Shown: positions 26,701-35,584 of the stretch, one piece after another
How positions within the stretch are numbered: position 1 is the first letter of the stretch
Layout of the letters: every line of letters begins with the position of its first letter
Assembly (NCBI GenBank): GCA_049177215.1
Contig: CP185379.1
Span: 3,534,001-3,598,000 of the forward strand
From: Pollutiaquabacter aromativorans
GTDB taxonomy: Bacteria; Bacteroidota; Bacteroidia; AKYH767-A; 2013-40CM-41-45
Direction of reading: 5' to 3'
DNA length: 64,000 nt
Notes under the pieces: generated by a model
What the model was told of the DNA's origin: nothing
What the model saw: the letters and a program-made list of their open reading frames with translations, nothing else
Database searches by the model: none
Program-made: the position numbers and the translations under genes

Positions 26701-29129
26701 CTTTGTTCCGTCCGCTGGACGATGGCACGATCCCGCTGACCGTTGCGCACGGGTACCTTCCGGTAAAGGTCAGCCAGGCATCGACGCGCCTGCCCGTCAG
26801 TATCGTCGCCGCTGCCACCTCACGAAGCAAGCTGAAACAAACCATTACCGTACGCAGCGCGCCGAAGCAGGATATCGAAGTCACCGTCGCCGTCGTGGAT
26901 GAAGGCATTCTCTCCGTGAGCGGATACGAAACCCCCGATCCGCACGGGTTTTTCTATCAGAAGAAGGCCCTGGGCGTTAATGCGTATGATGTCTACCCGT
27001 TCCTGCTGCCGGACCTTGCCTTGCGCCGTTCCAGTGTCGGTGGTGATGCGGAATATTCGAAACGCATGGGCAAGCGGAACAACCCCCTGGCCAATAAGCG
27101 TGTGAAACTGGTAGCAGCCTGGAGCGGTATCCTGAAGACCGATGGTAGGGGCGAGGCCAAGTACACCCTGGACATCCCCCAGTTCTCCGGCGATTTGCGC
27201 GTCATGGCTTGCGCGTATAAGGATAACGCGTTTGGCAGCGCGGAGCATCATATGAAAATAGCCGATCCGGTTGTCATCAGCACCGGCTTGCCGCGTTTCC
27301 TCTCACCGCGTGATACCGTACAGATGCCGGTTACGCTGACCAACACCACCAAACAGGCGCAGCGTGTCACCGTGAATCTGAGTAAGAGCGGTCCGCTTGC
27401 GTTTGCCGGAAGCACATCGAAAGAAGTGAGCCTCCCGGCCAATGGGGAGGGTCGTATCCTGGTTCCGCTCTATGCCAGCGCTTCGGTGGGAGCGGGAAGT
27501 GTCACCGTTGCGGTCAGCATGCAGGGAGAAACCTTCACCGACGTAACGGATATCACGGTTCGTCCGCCGGCTACGTTCGAGCGACGAAGCGGTTCGGGCG
27601 AGGTGAAAACACGGGCGCAGTTTTCGCTGTCCAACGATTTCGTGCCGGGTTCTGCCGAGGCTACACTTTTGGTTAGCAGAAATCCGATGGTGCAGTTCAC
27701 CAAACCGCTGAATTATCTTATCGGTTACCCGTACGGTTGCGTCGAACAAACCACTTCACAGGCTTTCCCGCAGATCTACTATGCGGACCTGGTCAAGAAC
27801 ATGAAGTTCAAAGGTGCCCGGGGTCAGAATCCTGCTTTCAACGTTCAGGAAGCCATCCGGAAATTGCAATCGATGCAGTTATACAATGGCGGACTGGCGT
27901 ATTGGCCGGGAGGGGATAATGAAAGTTGGTGGGGTACGGTGTATGCCATGCACTTCTTGTGTGAGGCCCGAAAAGCGGGATACGATGTGAACGGCGAGGT
28001 GATCCGTAAAGGACTTGCCTATATCGCCATGAAGACCAAGTCGCATACGATCGAGAAGGACTATGCCTACGACAACGGCAGCGGGCAAACCCTTGTCCGG
28101 AATATTTATGCCAAGGAGAATTTCTACGGCCTCTTCGTGCTGGCGGCCTTCGGGAAAGCTGACCTGGCTTCGATGAACTACTTCAAGAGCAACATCAGCA
28201 TGCTGGCGCTCGATTCCAGGTACCTGCTGGCTGCTTCTTATTTGGCAGTCGGCGACCGTACTAATTACCAGTCGTTACTTCCGACCGCCTTTGCTGGTGA
28301 AGCATCGAAGCGCGTACTCTCCGGCAGTTTCTATTCCTATCTGCGCGATCAGGCGCTTGCGGCCAGTGTCTTGCTGGATGTAGACCCGGATAATCCGCAA
28401 ATCCCGATCATGCTGCGACATCTCAGTCAGCAGGTCAACAGCGAGCCATGGCTCAACACACAGGAAGCGGCCTTCGCTTTTATGGCGTTGGGCAAGTACA
28501 TGCGTCGTTTGCCGGCGGTGTCTCCCACCGCCACCATCCGTGTGAACGGCAAAGAAGCCGGTAATTTCGCGGGTGATGACCTGAGCCTGTCGAAAGGACT
28601 TACAGGCGGCACCGTCGATATTGAAGTCAAGGGACAGAGCCCGGTCTTCTACTTCTGGCAGCTCGATGGTTTGCCGGCTTCCGCCCGGAATAAGGAATCC
28701 GACCAGTTCCTGCAGGTGCGTCGCCGCGTCCTCAATCGTGCCGGACAACCGGTCAACCTGAACGCGATTCGCCAGGGCGAACTGTTGGTCATCGACCTGA
28801 GCCTCACCTCCATCGAACGCAGCTCGGTGGAAAATGTGGTGGTAACCGATCTGCTGCCCGCCGGTTTCGAGATTGAGAATCCCCGCCTGACCGAAGCCCG
28901 CGAGATGCCCTGGATCAAGGATGCCTCCACGCCGGAGTACTTCGACGTACGGGATGACCGTATCCACTTCTTCACGACAGCCACCAACACGACGAAGCAT
29001 TTCTATTACGTAGTGCGCGCCGTGTCGCCCGGAACCTATATACAAGGTTCGGTTGGAGCCGACGCGATGTACGACGGCAGTTATCACAGTTATTCCGGCA
29101 GCGGCTCGGTCCGTATCCTGGCGCCCTGA
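23703..29129 (+). CDS. Bacterial alpha-2-macroglobulin lipoprotein
   Basis: 1808 residues. Lipobox FTSC with Cys18 makes it lipid-anchored. Multiple macroglobulin-like domains follow, including an A2M_N-type block (YGDRDLYRPGETVHLNTIVRDE, about 575-670), VDEGILSVSGYETPDP (about 1060) and GDLRVMACAYKDNAFGSAE (about 1165). The thioester motif CVEQ is intact at residues 1346-1349 within YPYGCVEQTTSQAFP, ahead of the alpha-toroid (complement-like) region. The family traps proteases that breach the outer membrane. It starts seven bases upstream of pbpC, the classic pairing in which the two guard and repair the wall. Confidence 0.95.
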   Translation: MKRLSFFIAVLAVVFTSCRRNQVSLVQHNFGEEVEQQQNLVFTFDKDLAPDSLQNVWDSTEYVRFEPKVDGKFRWNNARELVFSPSTGFAPSTDYKATITDAVLKLNGQYGSVGEPKSMGFHSPYLKMTGANGYWVVSDMQPGRAALSIALDFNYPVDPTAVSSLLKLKLGEREVSYQLRTQAPSAGLELLVDGIERSSMSDLSLSLLLQKGLPIHQGTFKTKDDQQLSIAIPNPDELEITQAIPETEGMESRIRVFTTQAIDPESISQSVSVEPQVPFTASATQGGFLLNGEFQSGTAYTLTVSTELRGMLGGSLKEEYKSTVTMGEIEPAIAFMSQKGVYLSSAGSRNIGVRISSIPKVQVTVWKVYENNILHYLRSSRYSDYWYDEDGEYASTGSFVYNTYEIGSYADKVYDRQVETRDLARKGSLNLLNLSFDDLGVHKGIYLVSIASTDDRWINATKLVALSDVGMIVKHSDNELVIFTNSIRTADPVHGAQVTLMSSNNQVVGTTRTDRDGIARFSNLRNLLGTFVPAMVTVRHDGDFNYLYFNDARVNTARYDVGGRRSNSTGQFAFLYGDRDLYRPGETVHLNTIVRDEAWKPVADVPVKVRLVQPNGKEFRMVRGQLSKQGSFSTDIPVPEAAMTGRYHAEIYTANDVLIAGSDIQIEEFMPDRIDVMVQLSKPSILSNEGLDVGISAVNFFGPPAANRRYEVEFSVVRKVFRPKGFDGYDFTVKTENGAALLSNDLHEGTTDENGKATVAFPAHPEWKDEGLLQGNAYVTVTDENGRPVNRTETFPIHTQEVYFGAKLTEYYVNRGERFRIPVVAVNTEGKAVGASARIQVVRFDWYSAIEREEYGSRYRYISHKKERMVFDQTVNIPAAGFDFVYTPAESGEYEIRVSGPDAEHGFSKNFYAFGWGYTTNTSFEVNTEGQVDMQADKDEYQVGDKAKILFKTPFNGKLLVTIETDGLLEHRYLTTDKKGAVLEIPIKQDLLPNFYVSATLFRPLDDGTIPLTVAHGYLPVKVSQASTRLPVSIVAAATSRSKLKQTITVRSAPKQDIEVTVAVVDEGILSVSGYETPDPHGFFYQKKALGVNAYDVYPFLLPDLALRRSSVGGDAEYSKRMGKRNNPLANKRVKLVAAWSGILKTDGRGEAKYTLDIPQFSGDLRVMACAYKDNAFGSAEHHMKIADPVVISTGLPRFLSPRDTVQMPVTLTNTTKQAQRVTVNLSKSGPLAFAGSTSKEVSLPANGEGRILVPLYASASVGAGSVTVAVSMQGETFTDVTDITVRPPATFERRSGSGEVKTRAQFSLSNDFVPGSAEATLLVSRNPMVQFTKPLNYLIGYPYGCVEQTTSQAFPQIYYADLVKNMKFKGARGQNPAFNVQEAIRKLQSMQLYNGGLAYWPGGDNESWWGTVYAMHFLCEARKAGYDVNGEVIRKGLAYIAMKTKSHTIEKDYAYDNGSGQTLVRNIYAKENFYGLFVLAAFGKADLASMNYFKSNISMLALDSRYLLAASYLAVGDRTNYQSLLPTAFAGEASKRVLSGSFYSYLRDQALAASVLLDVDPDNPQIPIMLRHLSQQVNSEPWLNTQEAAFAFMALGKYMRRLPAVSPTATIRVNGKEAGNFAGDDLSLSKGLTGGTVDIEVKGQSPVFYFWQLDGLPASARNKESDQFLQVRRRVLNRAGQPVNLNAIRQGELLVIDLSLTSIERSSVENVVVTDLLPAGFEIENPRLTEAREMPWIKDASTPEYFDVRDDRIHFFTTATNTTKHFYYVVRAVSPGTYIQGSVGADAMYDGSYHSYSGSGSVRILAP

Positions 29130-29136
29130 TCCTTGA

Positions 29137-31461
29137 ATGATTCCGCGGATTGGATCAATACCGCAACGGTGGAGGCGATGGCTAAAAGTCATCGCTTTTC
29201 CCGTTTTGGTACTGCTGATCTTCCTGCTGTTTGACCGGCTGTTTCCCTTACGCGTATCCGTTCCCTATTCACAAGTTATTACTTCATCCGACGGAAGCAT
29301 CTTACAAGCCTTTCTTTCCCCGGACGACAAGTGGCGGCTCTATGTGGAACCGGACCGTATAACGCCGGAGCTTGAAACGGCGATCCTCTTCAAAGAAGAT
29401 AAGTACTTTCACTGGCATCCCGGCGTGAATCCGGTGGCGGTGGTGCGCGCCGCGTGGAACAATCTGGTGACCGGACACCGCACATCCGGCGCGTCCACCA
29501 TTACCATGCAGGTTGCCCGCTTGCTGGAACCGGCACCGCGTACGCTCGGAAGTAAGTTGCGTGAAACGTTTCGGGCTTTTCAGCTCGAATGGCATTTTTC
29601 GAAGGCGGAGATCTTCCGCCTTTATCTGAACCTCGTTCCTTATGGCGGAAATGTAGAGGGGATCGCATCGGCTTCTTATCGCTATTTCGGCCGGACGACC
29701 GATCAGTTATCGCTTGCGCAGATCGTGACACTCGCCATCGTTCCGAACCGGCCCGGCAGCTGGCGTCCCGGTGAAACGAACCAGCGGCTGCTCGCAGGAC
29801 GGAACCGGTGGTTAGGGAAAATGCGAACGCAGGAATTGTTTTCGGAGGCGGTGATCCGCGATGCATTGGAAGAGCCGTTGACCATCGATCGTCCGGAGCC
29901 AGCCCGTTGGGCACCCCATCTCACCGCACGGATCCACCGTGCCATACCGGATCAGCCTGTCGTCAGGACCACGATCGCTTTGCGTCGACAGCAGCAGGTA
30001 CAGACGATCGTTGCGAACTATCAGCGTAGTCTCCGACACTACGGCATCCACAACGCGGCGGTCCTGGTCGTCAATAACGCAACCCGGGCCGTGGAAGCGT
30101 ATGTCGGCTCTCCCGACTTCGACGATAACGGACATGGCGGACAGGTTGACGGAGTACGTGCGGTACGCTCGCCGGGATCCACGCTCAAGCCGCTTGTGTA
30201 CGGTATCGCCTTCGACCTCGGCTTATTGACACCCAAGCGGATCATCGATGATGTACCCGTCAACTTCGGTGGTTATGCTCCCGACAATTTCGACGAACAC
30301 TTTAGCGGCCCTGTGACAATCGAAGACGCGCTCGCCCGTTCCCTGAACATTCCCGCGGTAAAAACGCTGCAGCAGATCGGATTGGCTACCATGATCGACC
30401 GGATGCGTACCGCGGGATTCGAACAAGCCCGGCACCAGGAAAAGAGTCTCGGGCTTTCTCTTGTTTTGGGCGGTTGCGGTGTTCGCCTGGAGGAACTGAC
30501 CGCCTTGTTCGCCGCGCTGGCGGATTCGGGTTACTATGCGCCGCTGCGTTATTTAGCGGATGACAGTGTGCGCACCGGTGTTCCGGTGATCGGTGAAGGC
30601 GCGGCGGAGATGCTCCGCGACATCCTCGTACTCCCCAATCGCCCCGACCTGCCCGCCTCGGCCGGAGAACGTTCGCGCTCCGTGCGTATCGCCTGGAAGA
30701 CCGGGACCAGTTATGGCCGCCGCGATGGCTGGAGTATCGGGTATAATCCGCGCTATACGATCGGTGTTTGGGTCGGGAATTTTTCCGGCGAAGGAGTACC
30801 CGAACTCACCGGAGCCGACCGTGCGACACCTTTGCTGTTCGAGTTGTTTCATGCGCTGGACTATAACAGTGCCGGCACCTGGTTCAAGCCCGGAAAGGGG
30901 ACTGACTTCCGCTTGGTTTGTAAGGAAAGCGGCCAGGTGCCTTCCGAACATTGCGCGGAGACGGTCATTGATCAGTTTTTACCGGGCATTTCCTCTGTTG
31001 TGCGATGTGGGCATGAAGTGGAAATAGCCACCGACCCGCGCGGGAGCATTTCGTATTGTACCAGTTGTAAACCGGAGACCGGATATCGAATGCAGTGGTT
31101 TCCGAATCCGGCTGCGGACCTGGCCCGATTCTATGATTCCGAGCAGATCCCATACATAAAGATACCACCTCACAATCCGGCGTGTACACGCGTGCAACGG
31201 GAACAGGCTCCGGTGATCGTATCCCTGCAGGATGGAAAAGAATACTTGATTGAGCAGGATGGCGGCGAACAATTGCCGCTCAATGCCCAACCGGCGAACG
31301 ATGTTCGCCAGCACTATTGGTACGTGAATGACCGGTTCGTCGGCGCGTGTGAACCCTCGGAAACAGTTTTCCTCAAACCGCTGGCGGGAACGAGTAAGAT
31401 CTCCTGCAGCGACGACAAGGGCCGCAACCGGGATATCCGAATCAGTGTTCGGTTCTACTGA
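29137..31461 (+). CDS. pbpC: Penicillin-binding protein 1C
   Basis: 774 residues, bifunctional. A membrane anchor (about 15-33) precedes the glycosyltransferase-51 domain (FKEDKYF with catalytic Glu87; TSGASTITMQVARL) and the transpeptidase domain (SxxK at Ser348 in GSTLKP; SLN in RSLNIPAV; KTGT at 521). A C-terminal BiPBP_C domain ends the protein. It polymerises and cross-links peptidoglycan in the periplasm. It is seven bases downstream of the macroglobulin gene and surely in the same operon. Its last 20 bases overlap the convergent epimerase gene. Confidence 0.97.
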   Translation: MIPRIGSIPQRWRRWLKVIAFPVLVLLIFLLFDRLFPLRVSVPYSQVITSSDGSILQAFLSPDDKWRLYVEPDRITPELETAILFKEDKYFHWHPGVNPVAVVRAAWNNLVTGHRTSGASTITMQVARLLEPAPRTLGSKLRETFRAFQLEWHFSKAEIFRLYLNLVPYGGNVEGIASASYRYFGRTTDQLSLAQIVTLAIVPNRPGSWRPGETNQRLLAGRNRWLGKMRTQELFSEAVIRDALEEPLTIDRPEPARWAPHLTARIHRAIPDQPVVRTTIALRRQQQVQTIVANYQRSLRHYGIHNAAVLVVNNATRAVEAYVGSPDFDDNGHGGQVDGVRAVRSPGSTLKPLVYGIAFDLGLLTPKRIIDDVPVNFGGYAPDNFDEHFSGPVTIEDALARSLNIPAVKTLQQIGLATMIDRMRTAGFEQARHQEKSLGLSLVLGGCGVRLEELTALFAALADSGYYAPLRYLADDSVRTGVPVIGEGAAEMLRDILVLPNRPDLPASAGERSRSVRIAWKTGTSYGRRDGWSIGYNPRYTIGVWVGNFSGEGVPELTGADRATPLLFELFHALDYNSAGTWFKPGKGTDFRLVCKESGQVPSEHCAETVIDQFLPGISSVVRCGHEVEIATDPRGSISYCTSCKPETGYRMQWFPNPAADLARFYDSEQIPYIKIPPHNPACTRVQREQAPVIVSLQDGKEYLIEQDGGEQLPLNAQPANDVRQHYWYVNDRFVGACEPSETVFLKPLAGTSKISCSDDKGRNRDIRISVRFY

Positions 31462-32464
31462 AGCTGAGAAGTCCGTCTTCTTCCCGGATCAATCCGTATG
31501 GTTCCTTTTTCAAGATCAGGAAGCTGTCAAGGTCCGCGTAGTCGGCCAGGCTGCAAAGGTTGAGTGCCGATCCGATGCCGAGACTGGTTTCGACCATACA
31601 ACCGATCATAGTACGCAAGCCCAGGCGTTTCGCTTCCCGAAGAATCCGTAAGCCGTTGGAATAACCACCCGCTTTCATCAGTTTCATGTTCACGCCATGG
31701 TACGCGGCGCTGATGAATGCCATATCCGGCTCGTCGGTCACCGCTTCGTCGGCGAAATGCGGGAAAGGGCAGTACTTTTTCAGGTAAAGAGATTCTTCCC
31801 GCAGCCGGTCGGGCAGGGCTTGTTCCACGAATTCAATGGGCAGGCGACGGATCTTTTCCAGCAACCGGATGAGTTCTTCCACATCGGTGAACGCCTCGTT
31901 CGCGTCGACCATGACCGGGGCTTTGGTGAACGTGCAGAGTTCGGCGATCGAATCATAGGCGGACTCCCGGTCGATCTTGAGTTTCAGGTACCGGAAGCGG
32001 CTCAGTTGCTCCCGATCGTAAAACGCCCGCAATTGTCCGGGGTCAATGATCGGTATGGTGTAAGAGGTGGGGACGCTTCCCGGCGCGTCGAGCGAGAGTG
32101 CGCGATACAGTTCTTCCCGACGGTTGCCGCCGGCGAAGTGCCAGGCAGCCGATTCGATGGCGAAGCGCAGGGCGTTGGAGCAACCGGAGGCCCGGGCGAT
32201 CCGGACGTATGCTTCCGGCGTACGCTGTTCCGGACCCGTCGCAGAAACAAATCGGAGGAACTCTTCCTGTAGTCGTTCCGGGGATTCACCGTAACGGACA
32301 TTCGGCGCCGCTTCGCCCTGACCTTCCACGGAACCGTCGGCGAGGGTGACGATCAGGTTCGTCTTTTCGTCGGTGGCGTTTCGGGAGATCTTCCAGGTGT
32401 ACCGGAGTTCGAGTCGAACCGGTTCGATGGACCACTGCAACATGCGGCTGGATGAGAATGACAA
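31442..32464 (-). CDS. Dipeptide epimerase (enolase superfamily, L-Ala-D/L-Glu type)
   Basis: 340 residues, muconate-lactonizing subgroup. Catalytic features: KLKID (K-x-K base), metal ligands in VDANEAF, EFVEQAL and FADEAV, second base in MKLMKAGG, and the substrate-pocket CMVETSLG. Relatives epimerise L-Ala-D-Glu from murein during peptidoglycan recycling, which fits convergent pbpC; other dipeptides are possible. An in-frame ATG at 32443 is an alternative start. O-succinylbenzoate synthase was considered, but the CMVE region favours dipeptide epimerase. Confidence 0.85.
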   Translation of the reverse strand: MSFSSSRMLQWSIEPVRLELRYTWKISRNATDEKTNLIVTLADGSVEGQGEAAPNVRYGESPERLQEEFLRFVSATGPEQRTPEAYVRIARASGCSNALRFAIESAAWHFAGGNRREELYRALSLDAPGSVPTSYTIPIIDPGQLRAFYDREQLSRFRYLKLKIDRESAYDSIAELCTFTKAPVMVDANEAFTDVEELIRLLEKIRRLPIEFVEQALPDRLREESLYLKKYCPFPHFADEAVTDEPDMAFISAAYHGVNMKLMKAGGYSNGLRILREAKRLGLRTMIGCMVETSLGIGSALNLCSLADYADLDSFLILKKEPYGLIREEDGLLSFSRTEH

Positions 32465-32465
32465 A

Positions 32466-32508
32466 GCAAATAAAACAAAAGTCCCTCGTTCGTGATGAGC
32501 GAGGGACT
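32466..32508 (-). terminator. Terminator of the Lys/Ala-rich peptide gene
   Basis: Stem AGTCCCTCG/CGAGGGACT with an 11-base loop. On the minus strand it is followed by TTTTGTTTTATTTG. It lies 35 bases downstream of the short gene and overlaps the start of the epimerase gene. Confidence 0.8.
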
Positions 32509-32543
32509 CTTGCAGACCGCTACTAGAGCGGGAAGCGTTACGC

Positions 32544-32615
32544 TTACTTCTTCTTCTTAGCTGCTTTCTTGGTAGCTTTCTTAGCTTTCTTAGCAGCTTT
32601 CTTTGCTTTTGCCAT
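32544..32615 (-). CDS. 23-residue Lys/Ala-rich histone-H1-like peptide
   Basis: ATG to TAA encodes 23 residues made only of Met, Ala, Lys and one Thr (begins MAKAKKAAKK, ends AAKKKK), with 13 lysines. A TATGTTTG -7 box lies about 30 bases upstream and a strong terminator 35 bases downstream, so it forms a complete small transcription unit. The composition resembles histone H1 tails and chlamydial Hc1-like repeats, suggesting nucleic-acid binding; that is inference. Its gene is below normal calling limits. Confidence 0.75.
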   Translation of the reverse strand: MAKAKKAAKKAKKATKKAAKKKK

Positions 32616-32645
32616 AGTTAGAAGTTTTTGATTGTTATGACTACT

Positions 32646-32653
32646 CAAACATA
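32646..32653 (-). promoter_or_regulatory. -7 box for the Lys/Ala-rich peptide gene
   Basis: Minus-strand TATGTTTG, a full TAnnTTTG match about 30 bases before the ATG. The -33 position is AT-rich without TTTG. Confidence 0.5.
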
Positions 32654-33105
32654 ATTAATTAAAAAAGGTTACACTGTTTGTACCCAAAATTCTATCAACA
32701 TGAAATTGTTGATTTCGTTGACGGTGTTTTCGTGCTTCAATCATGTGCATTCATGCGTGTCGCAACGAAGTTGATGATGCTTGCAAAGCCGCTACCACAG
32801 CGACTTTGCAATGCTTTGCAAAACATGTGGAAGGTGATGCATCGCGTGTGACGCGTGTTGTTGTCGTGATCGCGAAATGGAGTTATTCACAATGACCTCC
32901 TGCCGAAAAAAGTTGGCGAAGAGATCAAAGTTGCACGATCAGCGACCGGTGAACTACTCATTTCGACCCTTTCCATGTGCTCCGGTTGGCGATTCGTCGA
33001 TCATCTGTCCATGATCGAACGGATCTTGATAACCACTATACCTATATATATAGTAACATCCGGTCAACCGTCGTATCATTCACTGTTCGATCCGGCTCAT
33101 TTCGT
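32654..33105. other. Gene-poor stretch with a strong hairpin
   Basis: No supported gene. At 32781-32811 the arms TTGCAAAG/CTTTGCAA plus inner CGCT/AGCG form a roughly 12-bp stem with one C-A mismatch and a 5-base loop; CTTTGCA occurs again just after. Near 33036-33056 is an AT-rich dyad (ACTATA...TATAGT). Either could belong to a small RNA. Confidence 0.4.
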
Positions 33106-33113
33106 TACTTTTG
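33106..33113 (+). promoter_or_regulatory. -7 box for the PAS histidine kinase gene
   Basis: TACTTTTG, a full TAnnTTTG match 26 bases before the ATG. Confidence 0.5.
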
Positions 33114-33138
33114 ATCGTTCGGTCACGCACTACCGGGA

Positions 33139-35163
33139 ATGATCACCAGTTTTCAGGAAACACTACGATCGCAGGCGCTCAGGAACCAGCGGTCATTGAA
33201 TGTTTTTTCCGCCATCGTCGTGACGATCCTCGGATTCCTGTTCGAGTTCGCCTATCACGACGGTTACATTCTCATTTCGGGACTACTGGTGTCGATGTTG
33301 ATGACGTCGAACTATTTCCTGTCTTACTACAACGATTTCTATCGCGACAAGCTTCGCCAGATCACGGAGCTATCGGTCTTCATCCTGCACTTTTGGGCCT
33401 TGTTCGTGGCTTACCAGCGTAATTTCGAGATTGATGTCCTGTTACCGGTGGCCATCTCGACGTTCACCTTTAGCCTGGTGTTCGACAAGTTCTTCCGAAG
33501 CCTGATCTTCCTGTTCACCATCACGACGGTCCTGCTGATCCTGATGCTGACCACCCATCACTGGCGTCCGGAATATACCATCACCCTGGTTTCCCTGTAT
33601 GCCGGCGCGTTTCTGTCCGATCAGATCCTCAAGCGGAAGAAGCAGTACCATGGGATCCTGGAAAAGCAGGAAGAGCGCTACATCTCGCTCGTGGAAAACA
33701 TGAACGACGGACTGGTCTATATCGACAACGACCGGACGGTCCAGTTCGTCAACGATACCTTTTGTCAGATCTCCGGCTATACCCGGGAACAGGTCATCGG
33801 CAAGGATCTGATCGAGTTCGCGCCGGAAGCCCAACTTGATTCTCCGAATTCGTTCTATCGCCGCCTGCGGGAAGGGAACAATGTCCGGGTAGAGTCCGAA
33901 CTCAGTAAGTGGAGCGGACAAGTGATCCGGGTGCAGAAGTCCGGCGCCCCGTATTTCGGAGAAGGCCGAAAACGAATGGGCTCCATGGTGGTGTTTACTG
34001 ACATCTCGGGTCTATACGATGCGCGGGAGCAATTGAAAAAATCCGAGGAAGGCTACCGGACGTTCATCGAGCAGAGCGCTGTCGGAATCTGGCGCGCCGA
34101 GTACCGTCAACCGATTCCCGTTGACCTTCCCATCGATCAACAGGTGGAGTTGCTGCTCGATACCGGGATCATCGTCGAATGCAACGACTTCATGGCCCGA
34201 ATGTATGGACACTCCGATCGGGCGGATCTGATCGGACGCAGGATCCGGGATTTCTATTACATCGAGAACAACCTCGACGAGCAAAAGACGCGGGAGCTGA
34301 TGTCGGCCTATATTCAGAACAACTACCGGGTCAGCAATGCGGAGTCGAAAGAACTCGACAAACACGGCAGTATCCGCTATATGCTGAACAATAACATCGG
34401 GATCGTCGAAAATGGTCACCTGATGCGGACCTGGGGCGTCCAAACCGATATCACCGACCGGAAACGAACCGAACGCGAACTGTTGGAGACCAACCAGGAA
34501 CTGGACACCTTCTTTTATAAGGCCTCCCACGATCTGAAGGGTCCGTTGGCCAGCGTCATGGGCATCGTCAACCTGGCGCGCATTGAATCCCGTGACCAGA
34601 TCATGTCCAACTATTTCGACATGATCGAGACCAGCATCAAGCGACTTGACCAGACACTCCTCGACCTGATCGAGTTGGCGAGAACGCGAAAAGGGGCCAG
34701 CAAGCTCAGCAGTATCCGCGTTCATGACCTCGTAGGCGAGATCCTGCACTCCCTCCGGCACCTGCCGCATTATTCCCGGATCAATTTCGAGCTCAAGATC
34801 GACGACCAGCTCGAGATCATCTCAGATAAGGTCCTGGTGCTTTCCGTTTTCCAGAACCTGATCCACAATGCCATCAACTACTGCAATCCGGACAGCCCCT
34901 GGATCAGGATTCGGGTCGACGGCAATCCGAACGGTATCAACATCGAGATCACCGATAACGGGAAGGGAATCCCGGAAAAGATCCAGGGCCGGGTGTTCGA
35001 GATGTTCTATCGCGGCAATCCCGATTCCAGCGGTTCCGGTCTCGGACTCTTTATTGTAAAGAACGCCCTCGAGAAACTCAAAGGAAAGATCCGGTTCATC
35101 AGCGCCCCGGGTCGCGGGACGTCCTTCTATGTGGAAATTCCCAGCGCGCTGTCGGAATCCTGA
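33139..35163 (+). CDS. Membrane PAS-domain sensor histidine kinase
   Basis: 674 residues. About five to six N-terminal membrane helices (residues 15-170), then two PAS domains: one at about 180-300 (ERYISLVENMNDGLVYIDND, ISGYTREQVIGKDL) and one at about 305-450 (TFIEQSAVGIWRAEY...GVQTDITDRKR). HisKA has phosphorylated His464 in KASHDLKGPL. HATPase_c has the N-box NLIHNAINYC, DNGKGIP and GSGLGLFIVKN. It ends at the ATPase domain with no receiver, so it needs a separate partner. Its cognate regulator is not next to it. Thirteen bases separate it from mce. Confidence 0.95.
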   Translation: MITSFQETLRSQALRNQRSLNVFSAIVVTILGFLFEFAYHDGYILISGLLVSMLMTSNYFLSYYNDFYRDKLRQITELSVFILHFWALFVAYQRNFEIDVLLPVAISTFTFSLVFDKFFRSLIFLFTITTVLLILMLTTHHWRPEYTITLVSLYAGAFLSDQILKRKKQYHGILEKQEERYISLVENMNDGLVYIDNDRTVQFVNDTFCQISGYTREQVIGKDLIEFAPEAQLDSPNSFYRRLREGNNVRVESELSKWSGQVIRVQKSGAPYFGEGRKRMGSMVVFTDISGLYDAREQLKKSEEGYRTFIEQSAVGIWRAEYRQPIPVDLPIDQQVELLLDTGIIVECNDFMARMYGHSDRADLIGRRIRDFYYIENNLDEQKTRELMSAYIQNNYRVSNAESKELDKHGSIRYMLNNNIGIVENGHLMRTWGVQTDITDRKRTERELLETNQELDTFFYKASHDLKGPLASVMGIVNLARIESRDQIMSNYFDMIETSIKRLDQTLLDLIELARTRKGASKLSSIRVHDLVGEILHSLRHLPHYSRINFELKIDDQLEIISDKVLVLSVFQNLIHNAINYCNPDSPWIRIRVDGNPNGINIEITDNGKGIPEKIQGRVFEMFYRGNPDSSGSGLGLFIVKNALEKLKGKIRFISAPGRGTSFYVEIPSALSES

Positions 35164-35176
35164 AATTACCAATCGT

Positions 35177-35581
35177 ATGTTCCTGAAGATCGAACACCTC
35201 GGCATCGCCGTCCGAAACCTGGAGTCGGCAAACAAACTCTTTGCAGCCCTCCTGGGTACAGAGCATTATAAGCAGGAGGCCGTCGAGCGGGAAAAGGTGA
35301 CGACTTCCTTTTTTCAAATGGGTGGCAGCAAGATCGAGTTGCTGGAGGCGAGCGATCCGGAAAGCCCGATAGCGAAATTCATCGAAAAGCGTGGCGAGGG
35401 TATCCACCATATCGCGTTTGAAGTGGAAGATATCCGGGCAACGATCAAGCGGCTGAAGGAAGAAGGCTTTCATTTGCTGTCGGATGAACCCAAGCCGGGT
35501 GCCGATAACAAGCTCATCGCCTTCCTGCATCCCAAATCGACCAACGGCGTGCTGGTCGAGATCTGCCAGGAACGGCACTGA
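35177..35581 (+). CDS. mce: Methylmalonyl-CoA epimerase
   Basis: 134 residues, VOC superfamily. It interconverts (R)- and (S)-methylmalonyl-CoA in the propionyl-CoA/succinyl-CoA route. Family residues: His in IEHLGIAV, QMGGSKIELLEA, IHHIAFEVEDI and the final VLVEICQE. ATG 35177 is chosen over an upstream in-frame start inside the kinase gene because conserved sequence begins there. Mutase genes are not in this window. Confidence 0.92.
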   Translation: MFLKIEHLGIAVRNLESANKLFAALLGTEHYKQEAVEREKVTTSFFQMGGSKIELLEASDPESPIAKFIEKRGEGIHHIAFEVEDIRATIKRLKEEGFHLLSDEPKPGADNKLIAFLHPKSTNGVLVEICQERH

Positions 35582-35584
35582 CCG

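Noticed and set aside
32743..32895. 50-codon cysteine-containing frame in the pre-kinase gap
   Set aside because: No ribosome-binding site, promoter spacing or recognisable sequence; overlaps a hairpin. Kept only as a possibility under findings.
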